From Bacteroidales bacterium (GTDB taxonomy: Bacteria > Bacteroidota > Bacteroidia > Bacteroidales > UBA10428): a stretch of 64,000 nucleotides of DNA. Below are positions 37,527-45,629 of this stretch, in pieces. The stretch is from assembly GCA_016934395.1 (NCBI GenBank), contig JAFGSZ010000099.1, positions 36,104 through 100,103 of the forward strand. The letters run 5' to 3'. The notes under the pieces are model-generated. The model was not told the DNA's origin. It made no database searches and saw only the letters and a program-made list of their open reading frames with translations. Position 1 is the stretch's first letter, and every line of letters begins with the position of its first letter. The position numbers and the translations under genes are program-made.

Positions 37527-38549
37527 ATGAGTAATATACAATTTGGAATAATTGGGTGCGGTCGGATTGCTTATCGGCATGCAGAACAAATTAGTAAACA
37601 TGGAAGACTTGTTGCAGTCTGCGATATTAAAGAAGATCGTGCAAAAAAAATGGGAGAAAAATTTAATGCTCATTATTACAGCAGTATCGATGATTTATTA
37701 AAGAATGAAAAATCTCTCCAGGTAGTGGCTATTTGTACTCCAAACGGAATGCATGCCGAGCATACCATTAAATCGTTAAATGCCGGTATTAATGTTTTAT
37801 GTGAAAAACCAATGGCAATTGATGTTAATGATTGCGGCCTTATGATACAAGCGGCAGAAAAAACAAATAAAAGATTATTTATTGTAAAACAGAATCGTTT
37901 TAATCCCCCTGTCCGTAAAGTGAAAACCATGGTGGAAGAGGGCAAATTGGGTAAAATTTATTCTGTTCAATTAAATTGTTTTTGGAATAGAAATGAGGAT
38001 TATTACAAAGATTCAGATTGGAAGGGAACAAAAAAACTGGATGGCGGAACATTATTTACTCAATTTAGTCATTTTATAGATTTGCTTTATTGGATGTTTG
38101 GTGATATTCAGGATATACAGGCCTATACAAAAAATTCAGCACACAAAGAAATAATAGAATTTGATGATAACGGGGTTGTTATTTTGCGATTTTTTAATGG
38201 TGCCATTGGAACAATTAATTATACTGTAAATTCTTACAAGAAGAACATGGAAGGTTCTTTAACTATTTTCGGCGAAAAAGGTACAGTAAAAATTGGTGGC
38301 CAATATCTCAATGAACTCGACTATTCGATAGTTGAAAATGATGATAATAATGAAGAAATACCCCAAGGAAACCCGCCAAACGATTATGGGCAATATGTGG
38401 GTTCTATGGCCAACCATGATAAAGTGTATGAAAATTTGCTTGATGTTCTTTTAAACGATGGCAGTATTGTTACAAATTGTTATGAAGGTCTGAAAACGGT
38501 GGAGATAATTAATAGAATTTATCTTTCAGCCTCCAGAAATATTTTTTGA
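37527..38549 (+). CDS. Gfo/Idh/MocA family sugar-nucleotide dehydrogenase
   Basis: A 340-residue NAD(P)-dependent oxidoreductase. The N-terminal Rossmann motif is GIIGCGRIAYRHA, followed by VCEKPMAIDV near residue 92 with the conserved EKP lysine, and the C-terminal alpha/beta domain with GGTLFTQFSHFIDLL near 172 that holds the catalytic histidine. It most resembles the WbpB/WlbA class that oxidises C3 of UDP-GlcNAc-uronic acid before transamination. The DegT aminotransferase directly downstream fits that reaction sequence, but the substrate remains an inference. Confidence 0.88.
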   Translation: MSNIQFGIIGCGRIAYRHAEQISKHGRLVAVCDIKEDRAKKMGEKFNAHYYSSIDDLLKNEKSLQVVAICTPNGMHAEHTIKSLNAGINVLCEKPMAIDVNDCGLMIQAAEKTNKRLFIVKQNRFNPPVRKVKTMVEEGKLGKIYSVQLNCFWNRNEDYYKDSDWKGTKKLDGGTLFTQFSHFIDLLYWMFGDIQDIQAYTKNSAHKEIIEFDDNGVVILRFFNGAIGTINYTVNSYKKNMEGSLTIFGEKGTVKIGGQYLNELDYSIVENDDNNEEIPQGNPPNDYGQYVGSMANHDKVYENLLDVLLNDGSIVTNCYEGLKTVEIINRIYLSASRNIF

Positions 38550-38614
38550 AATCTAAATTTTGCACCATATTTTTATTCTAATTATAATTCAATCCCTAAA
38601 AAAGCAAGATTTTC

Positions 38615-39739
38615 ATGAAAGTTCCATTTGTTGATTTAAAGGAGCAGCAAGAAGAAATTAAAGTGGAGATTAACAGGGCAATCCAAAATGTGATTGACAG
38701 TACTCAATATATTAAGGGAAATTTTGTAAGTGAATTTGAAAAAAACTTTGCTTCCAAATTAAATATACCCTATTGCATTGGGGTTGGAAATGGGACAGAT
38801 GCAATATATATTGCACTCAAGATGCTCGGTGTTGGGTTCAACGACGAAGTAATTACTACGGCCAATACTTTTATTGCTACAGCAGAAGCAATAACTATGA
38901 CCGGAGCAAAACCGGTTTTTGTAGATTGTGAATTATCTACTTTTAATATCGATCCCAATAAAATTGAAAATAAAATTTCAGACAGAACCAAAGCGATTAT
39001 TCCTGTGCATCTTTATGGCTTGCCAGCAAATATGGGTGCGATAATGAAAATAGCTCGCAATCACGGTTTGTATGTTATCGAAGATTCTTCTCAGGCGCAC
39101 CTGGCTGAAGTATTTGTTGAAGGCGCTGGTTGGAAAAAAGCAGGCACAGTTGGAGACTTTGGCACGTTTAGTTTTTACCCGGGAAAAAATCTTGGCGCTT
39201 TTGGAGATGCAGGTGTTATAATAACCAATAATGAATCCCTGGCGATAAAAGCAAGAATGTTTGCAGATCATGGACGACTCTCCAAATACAACCACGATTT
39301 TGAAGGTATAAACAGCAGAATGGACGGGATACAGGGAGCCATTCTAAATATAAAATTAAATTATCTTGAAAAATGGACAGCTGCAAGAAGAACCATTGCC
39401 GCGAAATATAATGATGCATTTAAATCTATACCACAATTATCAATTCCAAATTATCCCGAAATGCATCATGTTTATCATTTATATGTAGTAAGAACTGAAA
39501 AAAGAAATGAATTACAGAAATATTTGACACAAAATGAAATTTCTACAGGAATTCATTACCCGATTGCCTTACCTAATCTGCCAGCCTATGCACATCTTGG
39601 ATATAGCAGGGAAGATTTTCCGGTAGCCAGTATGCTGGAAAGCCAGGTGTTAAGTTTGCCAATGTTTCCCGAATTAAAAGAAATCCAGTTGGACTATGTG
39701 ATTGAAAAAATCCGGGAATTCTATAACAAAAAGAGTTAA
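38615..39739 (+). CDS. DegT/DnrJ/EryC1/StrS-family sugar aminotransferase
   Basis: A 374-residue PLP enzyme that aminates keto-sugar nucleotides. It opens with MKVPFVDLKEQQEEIK, has GVGNGTDAIYIALK near residue 57, IEDSSQAHLAE near 155 and SFYPGKNLGAFGDAGVI with the PLP lysine at Lys191. The end shows GIHYPIALPNLPAY. This matches the WbpE/FdtB group. It acts in the cytoplasm after the neighbouring dehydrogenase in making a 3-amino-3-deoxy or related sugar. The gap to the preceding gene is 65 bp. It is convergent with the acyl-CoA synthetase-like gene. Confidence 0.92.
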   Translation: MKVPFVDLKEQQEEIKVEINRAIQNVIDSTQYIKGNFVSEFEKNFASKLNIPYCIGVGNGTDAIYIALKMLGVGFNDEVITTANTFIATAEAITMTGAKPVFVDCELSTFNIDPNKIENKISDRTKAIIPVHLYGLPANMGAIMKIARNHGLYVIEDSSQAHLAEVFVEGAGWKKAGTVGDFGTFSFYPGKNLGAFGDAGVIITNNESLAIKARMFADHGRLSKYNHDFEGINSRMDGIQGAILNIKLNYLEKWTAARRTIAAKYNDAFKSIPQLSIPNYPEMHHVYHLYVVRTEKRNELQKYLTQNEISTGIHYPIALPNLPAYAHLGYSREDFPVASMLESQVLSLPMFPELKEIQLDYVIEKIREFYNKKS

Positions 39740-39767
39740 TAAGGTCATCTTTTTTCAGATACTGGCA

Positions 39768-41243
39768 TTAAAATTTCGATTTAACTTTTTTTCCTGTAGA
39801 AGCAATTTTCAGCTTGTCCGTAATTTCGATAATTTGTGGAATTTTATATAAGGCCAGTTTTTCAGAACAATATTTTTTTATTTTCTTTTCATCAATTATT
39901 TCCTGGTTTTTTTTATCCATTACCACCACTGCTTTAATTGCCTCACCAAGAATATCATCTGATATTGAACTTATAGTGCAATCAACAACTTCCGGAATTG
40001 ATAAAATAACCTCTTCTATTTCCTTTGGGCTGATTCGTTTTCCACCAACTTTAATAATTTCTTTTTTTCGTGCCCTGTGATATATAAAACCATCTGTATC
40101 TTTTGTGGCAAGATCGCCGGTATATAACCAGCCATTTCGTATTGTTCTTGAAGTTTCTTCAGGTTCATCAAGATAACCGACCATAATATTATCACCTTTG
40201 GCTACAATTTCTCCAATTTCTCCGGGTTCAACAGATTCGGATTTTTCGTTAAATACATCTAAAATCACATCAGGTATTCCTTTACCAATAGAGCCAAGTT
40301 TGGCGGGTAAAAGTTCAGGAGGTAAATACGACAGCCTGGCAGTAGCTTCTGTTTGCCCGTACATTACATAAAATTTAATATTTTTAAAGGCTTCCATAAA
40401 CTCCTGGATGAATATGGTATGAAGTTTTCCTCCAGCCTGCGTAACATATTTTAAATCGGGAAAATCAGTTGTTTTAAAACTTTTTGTCTTTCGTAATAGT
40501 ATTTGAAAATGACTGGGAACTCCGGCAAAACCAGTGCATTTGTATTTTTTTAAATCGTTAATCACTGAACCGATAAACATAAAAGAGTTGTTGAAAACAA
40601 CGCTGCCACCTACTTTTAAATGCGTATGTAGCAAGGATAATCCATAACAATAATAGAAAGGAAGTACCACTTCTATAATATCGCTGGTTGTTAATTGTAA
40701 ATAGTTAATAATTGAATTTGTATTGGCAATGATGTTTTTATGACTGATCATAACTCCTTTTGGTTCTCCGGTAGAACCTGAAGTAAAAATAATTTCAGCA
40801 AGTCTTTCTGTATCAAAATTTTTATCAGGGTACCCGTCAATGTCTGCAATAGAAAAATCAACCAGCTTTTTATTAATTTCATTATCGTCAACGATATGAA
40901 TATGATTATCTTCAAATTTTTGTCTTACAGATTCTGAACAGAAAATTATTTCAGGTTTGCAAATGTTTAATATAAACTCGATGTTTTTGGATTCGATGTC
41001 CGGATTAAGTGGTACACATATATTACCCGATTTAAAAATGGCCAGGTAAACGGTAATAAAAAAAACATTATTGGGACCAATTAAATAAATATACTTGTTT
41101 GTACCGCATATAGAATTAATAAATTTTGAAATTTTCAGACTATTCTCATAAAGCTGATTGAACGTTATTTGTTCTTTTGGCCCTAATACAAAAAGCTTGT
41201 CAAAAGTTTTTGTTTCGCTAAAGAAGTAATCAAAAACATTCAT
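39768..41243 (-). CDS. AMP-binding acyl-CoA synthetase/ligase
   Basis: A 491-residue ANL-superfamily enzyme that adenylates a carboxylic acid and transfers it to CoA or a carrier. The AMP-binding P-loop is FTSGSTGEPKGVMISHKN from residue 153, followed by YGQTEATARLSYLP near 310, GWLYTGDLATKD near 380 and the hinge ARKKEIIKVGGKRISPKEIEE near 400; the C-terminal end TGKKVKSKF has the region of the catalytic lysine. Its substrate is unknown. The location opposite the polysaccharide genes could mean acyl modification of the glycan. No acyl-carrier gene is nearby. Confidence 0.88.
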   Translation of the reverse strand: MNVFDYFFSETKTFDKLFVLGPKEQITFNQLYENSLKISKFINSICGTNKYIYLIGPNNVFFITVYLAIFKSGNICVPLNPDIESKNIEFILNICKPEIIFCSESVRQKFEDNHIHIVDDNEINKKLVDFSIADIDGYPDKNFDTERLAEIIFTSGSTGEPKGVMISHKNIIANTNSIINYLQLTTSDIIEVVLPFYYCYGLSLLHTHLKVGGSVVFNNSFMFIGSVINDLKKYKCTGFAGVPSHFQILLRKTKSFKTTDFPDLKYVTQAGGKLHTIFIQEFMEAFKNIKFYVMYGQTEATARLSYLPPELLPAKLGSIGKGIPDVILDVFNEKSESVEPGEIGEIVAKGDNIMVGYLDEPEETSRTIRNGWLYTGDLATKDTDGFIYHRARKKEIIKVGGKRISPKEIEEVILSIPEVVDCTISSISDDILGEAIKAVVVMDKKNQEIIDEKKIKKYCSEKLALYKIPQIIEITDKLKIASTGKKVKSKF

Positions 41244-41512
41244 AACCGAGTTTCATTAGAATCAGAGTAAAATTAGGAATATCTTAATTAATTATACATA
41301 ATAACATATTAAATCTATACAAATTGACTGATTACATGCGAATACGAAAAGTAAAACTTTCCGGATATATTTTAAGTTTCTGTTAGCTATTTTGAATTTT
41401 TAAAAGCATCTTAACTAAATGGGTTTTATAAATTGATCATAAATAAAAATTTCCTGTAAAATTCAACTCGAATAGGAGTAAATTTAAGCAATTCGCATTA
41501 AAGATAAAATAT

Positions 41513-42550
41513 ATGAATTGCACAGGATGTACAAGTTGTCAAAGCAGAGGAATTACAGATATTTATCCTGAGAAAGTAAAAAAAATCAATTATAAAAAGG
41601 GATATACCAAATTAAGCACCTCAAACTGGCTTGATGATTTTCCGATAAATGGTTCTGAAGGAGATATTGTGGAAGTACAATTTAAAAATACTCGCAAAGG
41701 CTTTTATATCAACAATAAAAAAATTCGCTTAAAACAAGGTGACCTGGTGTGTGTGGAAGCAGCACACGGGCATGATACAGGTACTATTTCACTCACCGGA
41801 GACCTGGTTTATAAAAGACTTAAAAAAAGAATTTCAGAATTTAATCCGGAAATTGCGAGCACAGTTTATCGAAAAGCGCGTCAGTCAGACATTGAGAAAT
41901 GGCAGGCAGCAATGGAAAAGGATCAACCCACCTTAATAACGGGACGAAAAATAATACATAAATTTGGCCTTGATATGAAATTAAGCGATGTGGAATATCA
42001 GGGTGATGGAATTAAGGCCGTATTTTATTATATCGCAGAAGGCAGGGTAGACTTTAGAGAATTAATAAAAAAATTTGCTGATGCTTTTAAAGTAAGAATT
42101 GAAATGCGGCAAATAGGTGTTCGCCAGGAAGCCGGTCGTATTGGCGGCATTGGTTCCTGTGGAAGGGAACTTTGTTGCTCAAGCTGGAGAACGGAATTAA
42201 ATTCTGTACCATTATCTTCTGTACAAATACAAGATTTGCCCTCCAATGCACAAAAGCTGGCCGGACAATGCGGTAAACTTAAATGTTGTTTAACCTACGA
42301 ACTGGATAATTATATTGAAGCAAAAAAGGAATTCCCGAAAATTTTGTTACAACTGGAAACGAAAAAGGGAATAGCCTATCATCATAAGACCGATGCACTG
42401 AGAAAACTGATCTGGTATTCCTTTGATCCAAATGAACCAATTAATCTGGTATCTGTACCTGTTGAAAGAGTTAAAGAAATTATTGCATTAAATAAAAAGG
42501 GTATAAAAGCAGATTCGCTTGTTGAAGAAAATGTATCAATAAACCAATAA
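41513..42550 (+). CDS. ricT: RicT/YaaT-like PSP1-domain protein
   Basis: A 345-residue protein of the PSP1 family with cysteines of the RicT type: CGRELCCSSW near residue 219-228 and GQCGKLKCCLTYE near 252-264. In Bacillus RicT is part of the RicAFT complex with [4Fe-4S] clusters that acts in RNA processing and phosphorelay control. The extreme N-terminus MNCTGCTSCQS holds a CxxCxxC cluster, a shorter version of the Cys-rich start known in Bacteroidota orthologs. The PSP1 core begins with GDIVEVQFKNTRKGFY. The usual downstream neighbours (gldH, holB) are absent; a response regulator faces it. The function in this organism is not established. Confidence 0.85.
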   Translation: MNCTGCTSCQSRGITDIYPEKVKKINYKKGYTKLSTSNWLDDFPINGSEGDIVEVQFKNTRKGFYINNKKIRLKQGDLVCVEAAHGHDTGTISLTGDLVYKRLKKRISEFNPEIASTVYRKARQSDIEKWQAAMEKDQPTLITGRKIIHKFGLDMKLSDVEYQGDGIKAVFYYIAEGRVDFRELIKKFADAFKVRIEMRQIGVRQEAGRIGGIGSCGRELCCSSWRTELNSVPLSSVQIQDLPSNAQKLAGQCGKLKCCLTYELDNYIEAKKEFPKILLQLETKKGIAYHHKTDALRKLIWYSFDPNEPINLVSVPVERVKEIIALNKKGIKADSLVEENVSINQ

Positions 42551-42588
42551 TTAAATTGCAATAGTGATCGAAATTATTCGTTGAAAAA

Positions 42589-42984
42589 TTATTTTTTAGG
42601 TTGAAGTTCAAGGTACTTATGAATAATTTCCAGCAGCTCTTCCATTTTAAAAGGTTTTTCGATTAAATCAGTGCATCCTGCTTTTTTAGCTTCTTCGTGT
42701 TCTTCGGGAGTACGTGCTGCTGTTTGAGCAATTATGGGTATATCGGGGTGGTGTTTACGGATTTTTCTTGTAGCTTCAAGTCCGGTAATGTCGGGCAATT
42801 GAAGGTCCATTAAGATTAAATCAAGATCATTTAGTGAACATGCAAGTTCAACAGCATCCCTGCCATTTTTAGCTCTATTGATGTTTCCTTTTGTAATTCT
42901 AAAAATTTGAGATAAATAAATAAAGCTCATCTCATCATCTTCTACTACAAGAATATTTTTGTCTTCGAGATTTAATACCCTCAT
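42589..42984 (-). CDS. Single-domain response regulator
   Basis: A 131-residue receiver domain without an output domain. The acidic pair EDD at residues 15-17, phospho-accepting Asp60 in LILMDLQLPD, the T/S in AQTAA and Lys in EKPF are present. The frame can be extended upstream to a TTG at 43044, but the ATG at 42984 fits the domain border and a minus-strand -7 element (TATTTTTG, 43049 down to 43042) covers the TTG, so I use the shorter form. Such proteins pass phosphoryl groups to HPt proteins or bind a target on phosphorylation. No cognate kinase is adjacent. Confidence 0.88.
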   Translation of the reverse strand: MRVLNLEDKNILVVEDDEMSFIYLSQIFRITKGNINRAKNGRDAVELACSLNDLDLILMDLQLPDITGLEATRKIRKHHPDIPIIAQTAARTPEEHEEAKKAGCTDLIEKPFKMEELLEIIHKYLELQPKK

Positions 42985-43110
42985 TGTCTGCTGAACTATT
43001 TTAGTGTTTTGTCGTAAATGTACAGAAACCTGATTTTTAATCAAAAATAGTTTTTAAACAGAATATCGCAGAAAATTGTATTTTTATAAACTGATGCAGC
43101 TCTAATAACC

Positions 43111-44430
43111 ATGTTTGAAAAAATTAAAAAATTCTTCGAGAAGGATCTTTGGCATCCTTCACTTAAAGATAAACCTGCCAGTAAGCGTTTTCTTTTTCGA
43201 CAGATTAAGATATTTATGCTTGCTATAAAAGGATTTAATGAAGATCGAGTGCAACTTCGGGCTTCCGCATTAACCTATTATATATTACTTTCTGTGGTTC
43301 CCATATTTGCATTAGTATTTGGTGTAGCAAAAGGGCTAGGTTTTGAAGAAGGCCTCGAATCATGGATTCGTTCGCGGATATCAGCCCCACAAGATGCCAT
43401 GACCTGGATAATTAATTTTGCCAAAGGGTATCTCGTAAATATTAAAGGAGGATTTATTGCAGGTATCGGATCGGTTGTATTAATATGGTCGGTAATGAAA
43501 GTGCTTGGAAATATTGAAAGCGCATTTAATGATATATGGCAAATAAAAAAATCGAGAGTTTTTGCCCGGAAATTCAGCGATTATATTTCACTTATAGTAA
43601 TAGCACCTATTCTGATCTTTGTTTCATCCAGTGTTACTGTTTTTCTTACCGATCAGGTAAAAAGCAGTAGTGAAACCTTACCCCTGTTGGGTTATATCGG
43701 GCCTTATTTAAGCGTGTTTGTATCGCTGATTCCGTATATTTTAATATGGCTGGTATTTACACTCCTGTATATCGTAATGCCCAACACGAAAGTTTTTTTT
43801 CGATCGGCTTTAATTGCAGGAATTATTGCCGGCACTATGTTTCAGTTATTACAATGGGGATATTTTAACTTTCAGTCATTATTATCTGGTTACCGGGCAA
43901 TTTACGGTAGTTTTGCGGCGTTGCCCTTATTTTTATTGTGGGTATATATAAGCTGGTTGATTGTATTGTTTGGCGCTGAAGTATCATTTGCCAATCAGAA
44001 CGTTGAACACTACGAATCGGAGCTTCAATCGGTAAATATAAGCTTTGCTATGAAAAAGAAATTTGCCTTACTCATAACATATATTGTAGTAAAGAATTTT
44101 ATAGAAGGATCAAAACCATTAACCGCAAATGAAATTGCCAAAAAACTTGATATTCCGGTAAGGATTGCCAATGAGATTGTATATGAGCTACTGGATGCAA
44201 ATATTCTTTCGGAAACAATTACTAAAGAAGTAAAGGAAAATGCTTACCAGCCTGCCATTGATTCCAGCAATCTTTCTGTGGGATATGTTATTAATGCATT
44301 GGATAATATCGGACATAAACATATCGATCTGGGGATTACGCCCGAAGTAAAGGAAATAAATAGTATTTTGGAATCACTGGCAGAAGAGCTGAAAAAATCG
44401 GAATACAACAAGCTTTTAAAGGATCTTTAA
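43111..44430 (+). CDS. YihY/BrkB-family inner-membrane protein with C-terminal winged-helix-like extension
   Basis: A 439-residue protein of the YihY/virulence factor BrkB family, with about six transmembrane helices between residues 50 and 300 and the family phrases SALTYYILLSVVPIFA, GSVVLIWSVMKVLGNIESAFNDIW and YGSFAALPLFLLWVYISWLIVLFGAEV. The biochemical role of the family is unsettled; the old name RNase BN was withdrawn. Residues about 315-420 are soluble and look like a winged-helix domain (LTANEIAKKLDIPVRIANEIV), as in some Bacteroidota orthologs. Alone, divergent from the response regulator. Confidence 0.88.
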   Translation: MFEKIKKFFEKDLWHPSLKDKPASKRFLFRQIKIFMLAIKGFNEDRVQLRASALTYYILLSVVPIFALVFGVAKGLGFEEGLESWIRSRISAPQDAMTWIINFAKGYLVNIKGGFIAGIGSVVLIWSVMKVLGNIESAFNDIWQIKKSRVFARKFSDYISLIVIAPILIFVSSSVTVFLTDQVKSSSETLPLLGYIGPYLSVFVSLIPYILIWLVFTLLYIVMPNTKVFFRSALIAGIIAGTMFQLLQWGYFNFQSLLSGYRAIYGSFAALPLFLLWVYISWLIVLFGAEVSFANQNVEHYESELQSVNISFAMKKKFALLITYIVVKNFIEGSKPLTANEIAKKLDIPVRIANEIVYELLDANILSETITKEVKENAYQPAIDSSNLSVGYVINALDNIGHKHIDLGITPEVKEINSILESLAEELKKSEYNKLLKDL

Positions 44431-44625
44431 ATCAGGGAGACTTTCATTTTTAGAGTCAAAAACGAATAAATTAGTATTGTTACACAAATTTTTAATGGTA
44501 TTTTTTGCACAATAGATTGCATGAATAAATTATCTTCATCCAGTGATTAATATAATTTATAAATATTCATTCCATATTTGAATTTTTGCAAAATTATTTC
44601 TAATATTGCACTCAATAGAATAGTA

Positions 44626-44670
44626 ATGATAAGAATAGTTGCACATAACCTTCACCACCATCATTTATAG
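44626..44670 (+). CDS. hisL: Histidine operon leader peptide (attenuator)
   Basis: ATG at 44626 opens a 14-codon frame, MIRIVAHNLHHHHL, closed by TAG. Five of the 14 codons encode histidine, four of them consecutive, as required for a ribosome that stalls when charged tRNA-His is scarce. It ends 43 nt before a strong intrinsic terminator and 90 nt before hisG. The base-pairing options described in the next two entries complete an attenuation device. The peptide itself need have no function. The symbol hisL is used by analogy to enteric bacteria. Confidence 0.85.
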   Translation: MIRIVAHNLHHHHL

Positions 44671-44674
44671 CTTG

Positions 44675-44716
44675 CTGTAACAGGTGCGGTATGTGTACAA
44701 ACGAGATATGTTAAGG
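44675..44716 (+). promoter_or_regulatory. Candidate antiterminator of the his attenuator
   Basis: CTGTAACA (44675-44682) can pair with TGTTAAGG (44709-44716): five Watson-Crick pairs, one mismatch, then a G-U and a C-G pair. The right arm overlaps the left arm of the terminator, so both structures exclude each other. A ribosome stalled on the His codons leaves the left arm free, whereas one reaching the stop codon would cover it. Confidence 0.5.
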
Positions 44717-44742
44717 TTTGCAAATACTGCAAGCCTTTTTTT
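44713..44742 (+). terminator. Attenuator terminator upstream of hisG
   Basis: Arms AAGGTTTGCA and TGCAAGCCTT pair over ten positions with one G-U and a 5-nt loop, followed by TTTTT. It lies 17 bp before hisG, where a terminator only makes sense as a conditional one. Confidence 0.85.
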
Positions 44743-44759
44743 GTTTAAAAAGTTGAATC

Positions 44760-45617
44760 ATGGAAACGTTAAAAATAGCCATACAAAAATCAGGACGATT
44801 AAGTGAAAAATCGCTGGAATTAATAGAAGAATGTGGTATAAAACATATTCAGGGTAAAAGGAAATTAATATCGGTATCGCCGAACTTTCCAATAGAACTA
44901 TTATTTCTGCGTGATGACGATATACCCCAGTACGTTGCCGATGGCGTGGCTGATATTGGTATTGTAGGTGAAAATGAAGTACTGGAAAAAGGAAAAGATG
45001 TGGAACTCACCGAAAGACTTGGATTTGCACGGTGCAGGTTATCCCTGGCGATTCCCCAATCCATACAGTATAAAGACAATTCTTATTTTAATGGCAAAAG
45101 AATAGCCACTTCATATCCCCGGATTTTGCAAAAATTCCTGGATGAAAATAAGCTGAACGCAGAAATACATGAGATTAGCGGATCGGTGGAAATAGCCCCA
45201 AGTATAGGACTGGCAGATTCTATTTTTGATATTGTTAGTTCGGGAAGTACTCTGGTAAGTAACCGGCTTAAAGAAGTTGAAGTGGTTATACAATCTGAAG
45301 CGGTGATTATAAGTACTCCGGGATTAAAAAAGGCAAAAAAAGCCATTTTAAATGATTTTATATTCAGAATACATGCGGTATTACAATCGAAAAACAATAA
45401 ATACATATTGCTCAACGCGCCAAATGAAAATCTTGAAAAGATCATCAATATTCTTCCCGGCATTAAAAGTCCTACAGTTATGCCTTTGTTTGAACCGGGG
45501 TGGAGTTCACTCCATTCAGTAGTGAATGAAAAAAAATTCTGGGAGATTATTGGTAAACTTAAGGAGTTTGGAGCACAGGGTATACTGGTAATTCCTATTG
45601 AAAAAATGATCGTGTAA
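44760..45617 (+). CDS. hisG: ATP phosphoribosyltransferase, long form
   Basis: The 285-residue enzyme joins ATP and PRPP, the first and feedback-regulated step of histidine synthesis. IAIQKSGRLSEKS opens the protein, and SGSTLVSNRLKEVE near residue 161 is the PRPP-binding loop. The C-terminal 75 residues (from about 210, with PGIKSPTVMPL) form the ACT-like domain that binds histidine, so this is the long form that needs no HisZ. First gene of the operon, behind the attenuator. The next gene starts 12 bp downstream. Confidence 0.97.
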   Translation: METLKIAIQKSGRLSEKSLELIEECGIKHIQGKRKLISVSPNFPIELLFLRDDDIPQYVADGVADIGIVGENEVLEKGKDVELTERLGFARCRLSLAIPQSIQYKDNSYFNGKRIATSYPRILQKFLDENKLNAEIHEISGSVEIAPSIGLADSIFDIVSSGSTLVSNRLKEVEVVIQSEAVIISTPGLKKAKKAILNDFIFRIHAVLQSKNNKYILLNAPNENLEKIINILPGIKSPTVMPLFEPGWSSLHSVVNEKKFWEIIGKLKEFGAQGILVIPIEKMIV

Positions 45618-45629
45618 AAACAGTAAATT

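Larger units (their letters stand above)
44431..44759. other. 329-bp leader region of the his operon
   Basis: No long ORF. The proximal half contains an AT-rich promoter region; CATATTTG at 44573-44580 fits the -7 consensus at seven of eight positions. The distal half carries the His-rich leader peptide, the candidate antiterminator and the terminator given separately. Confidence 0.6.
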
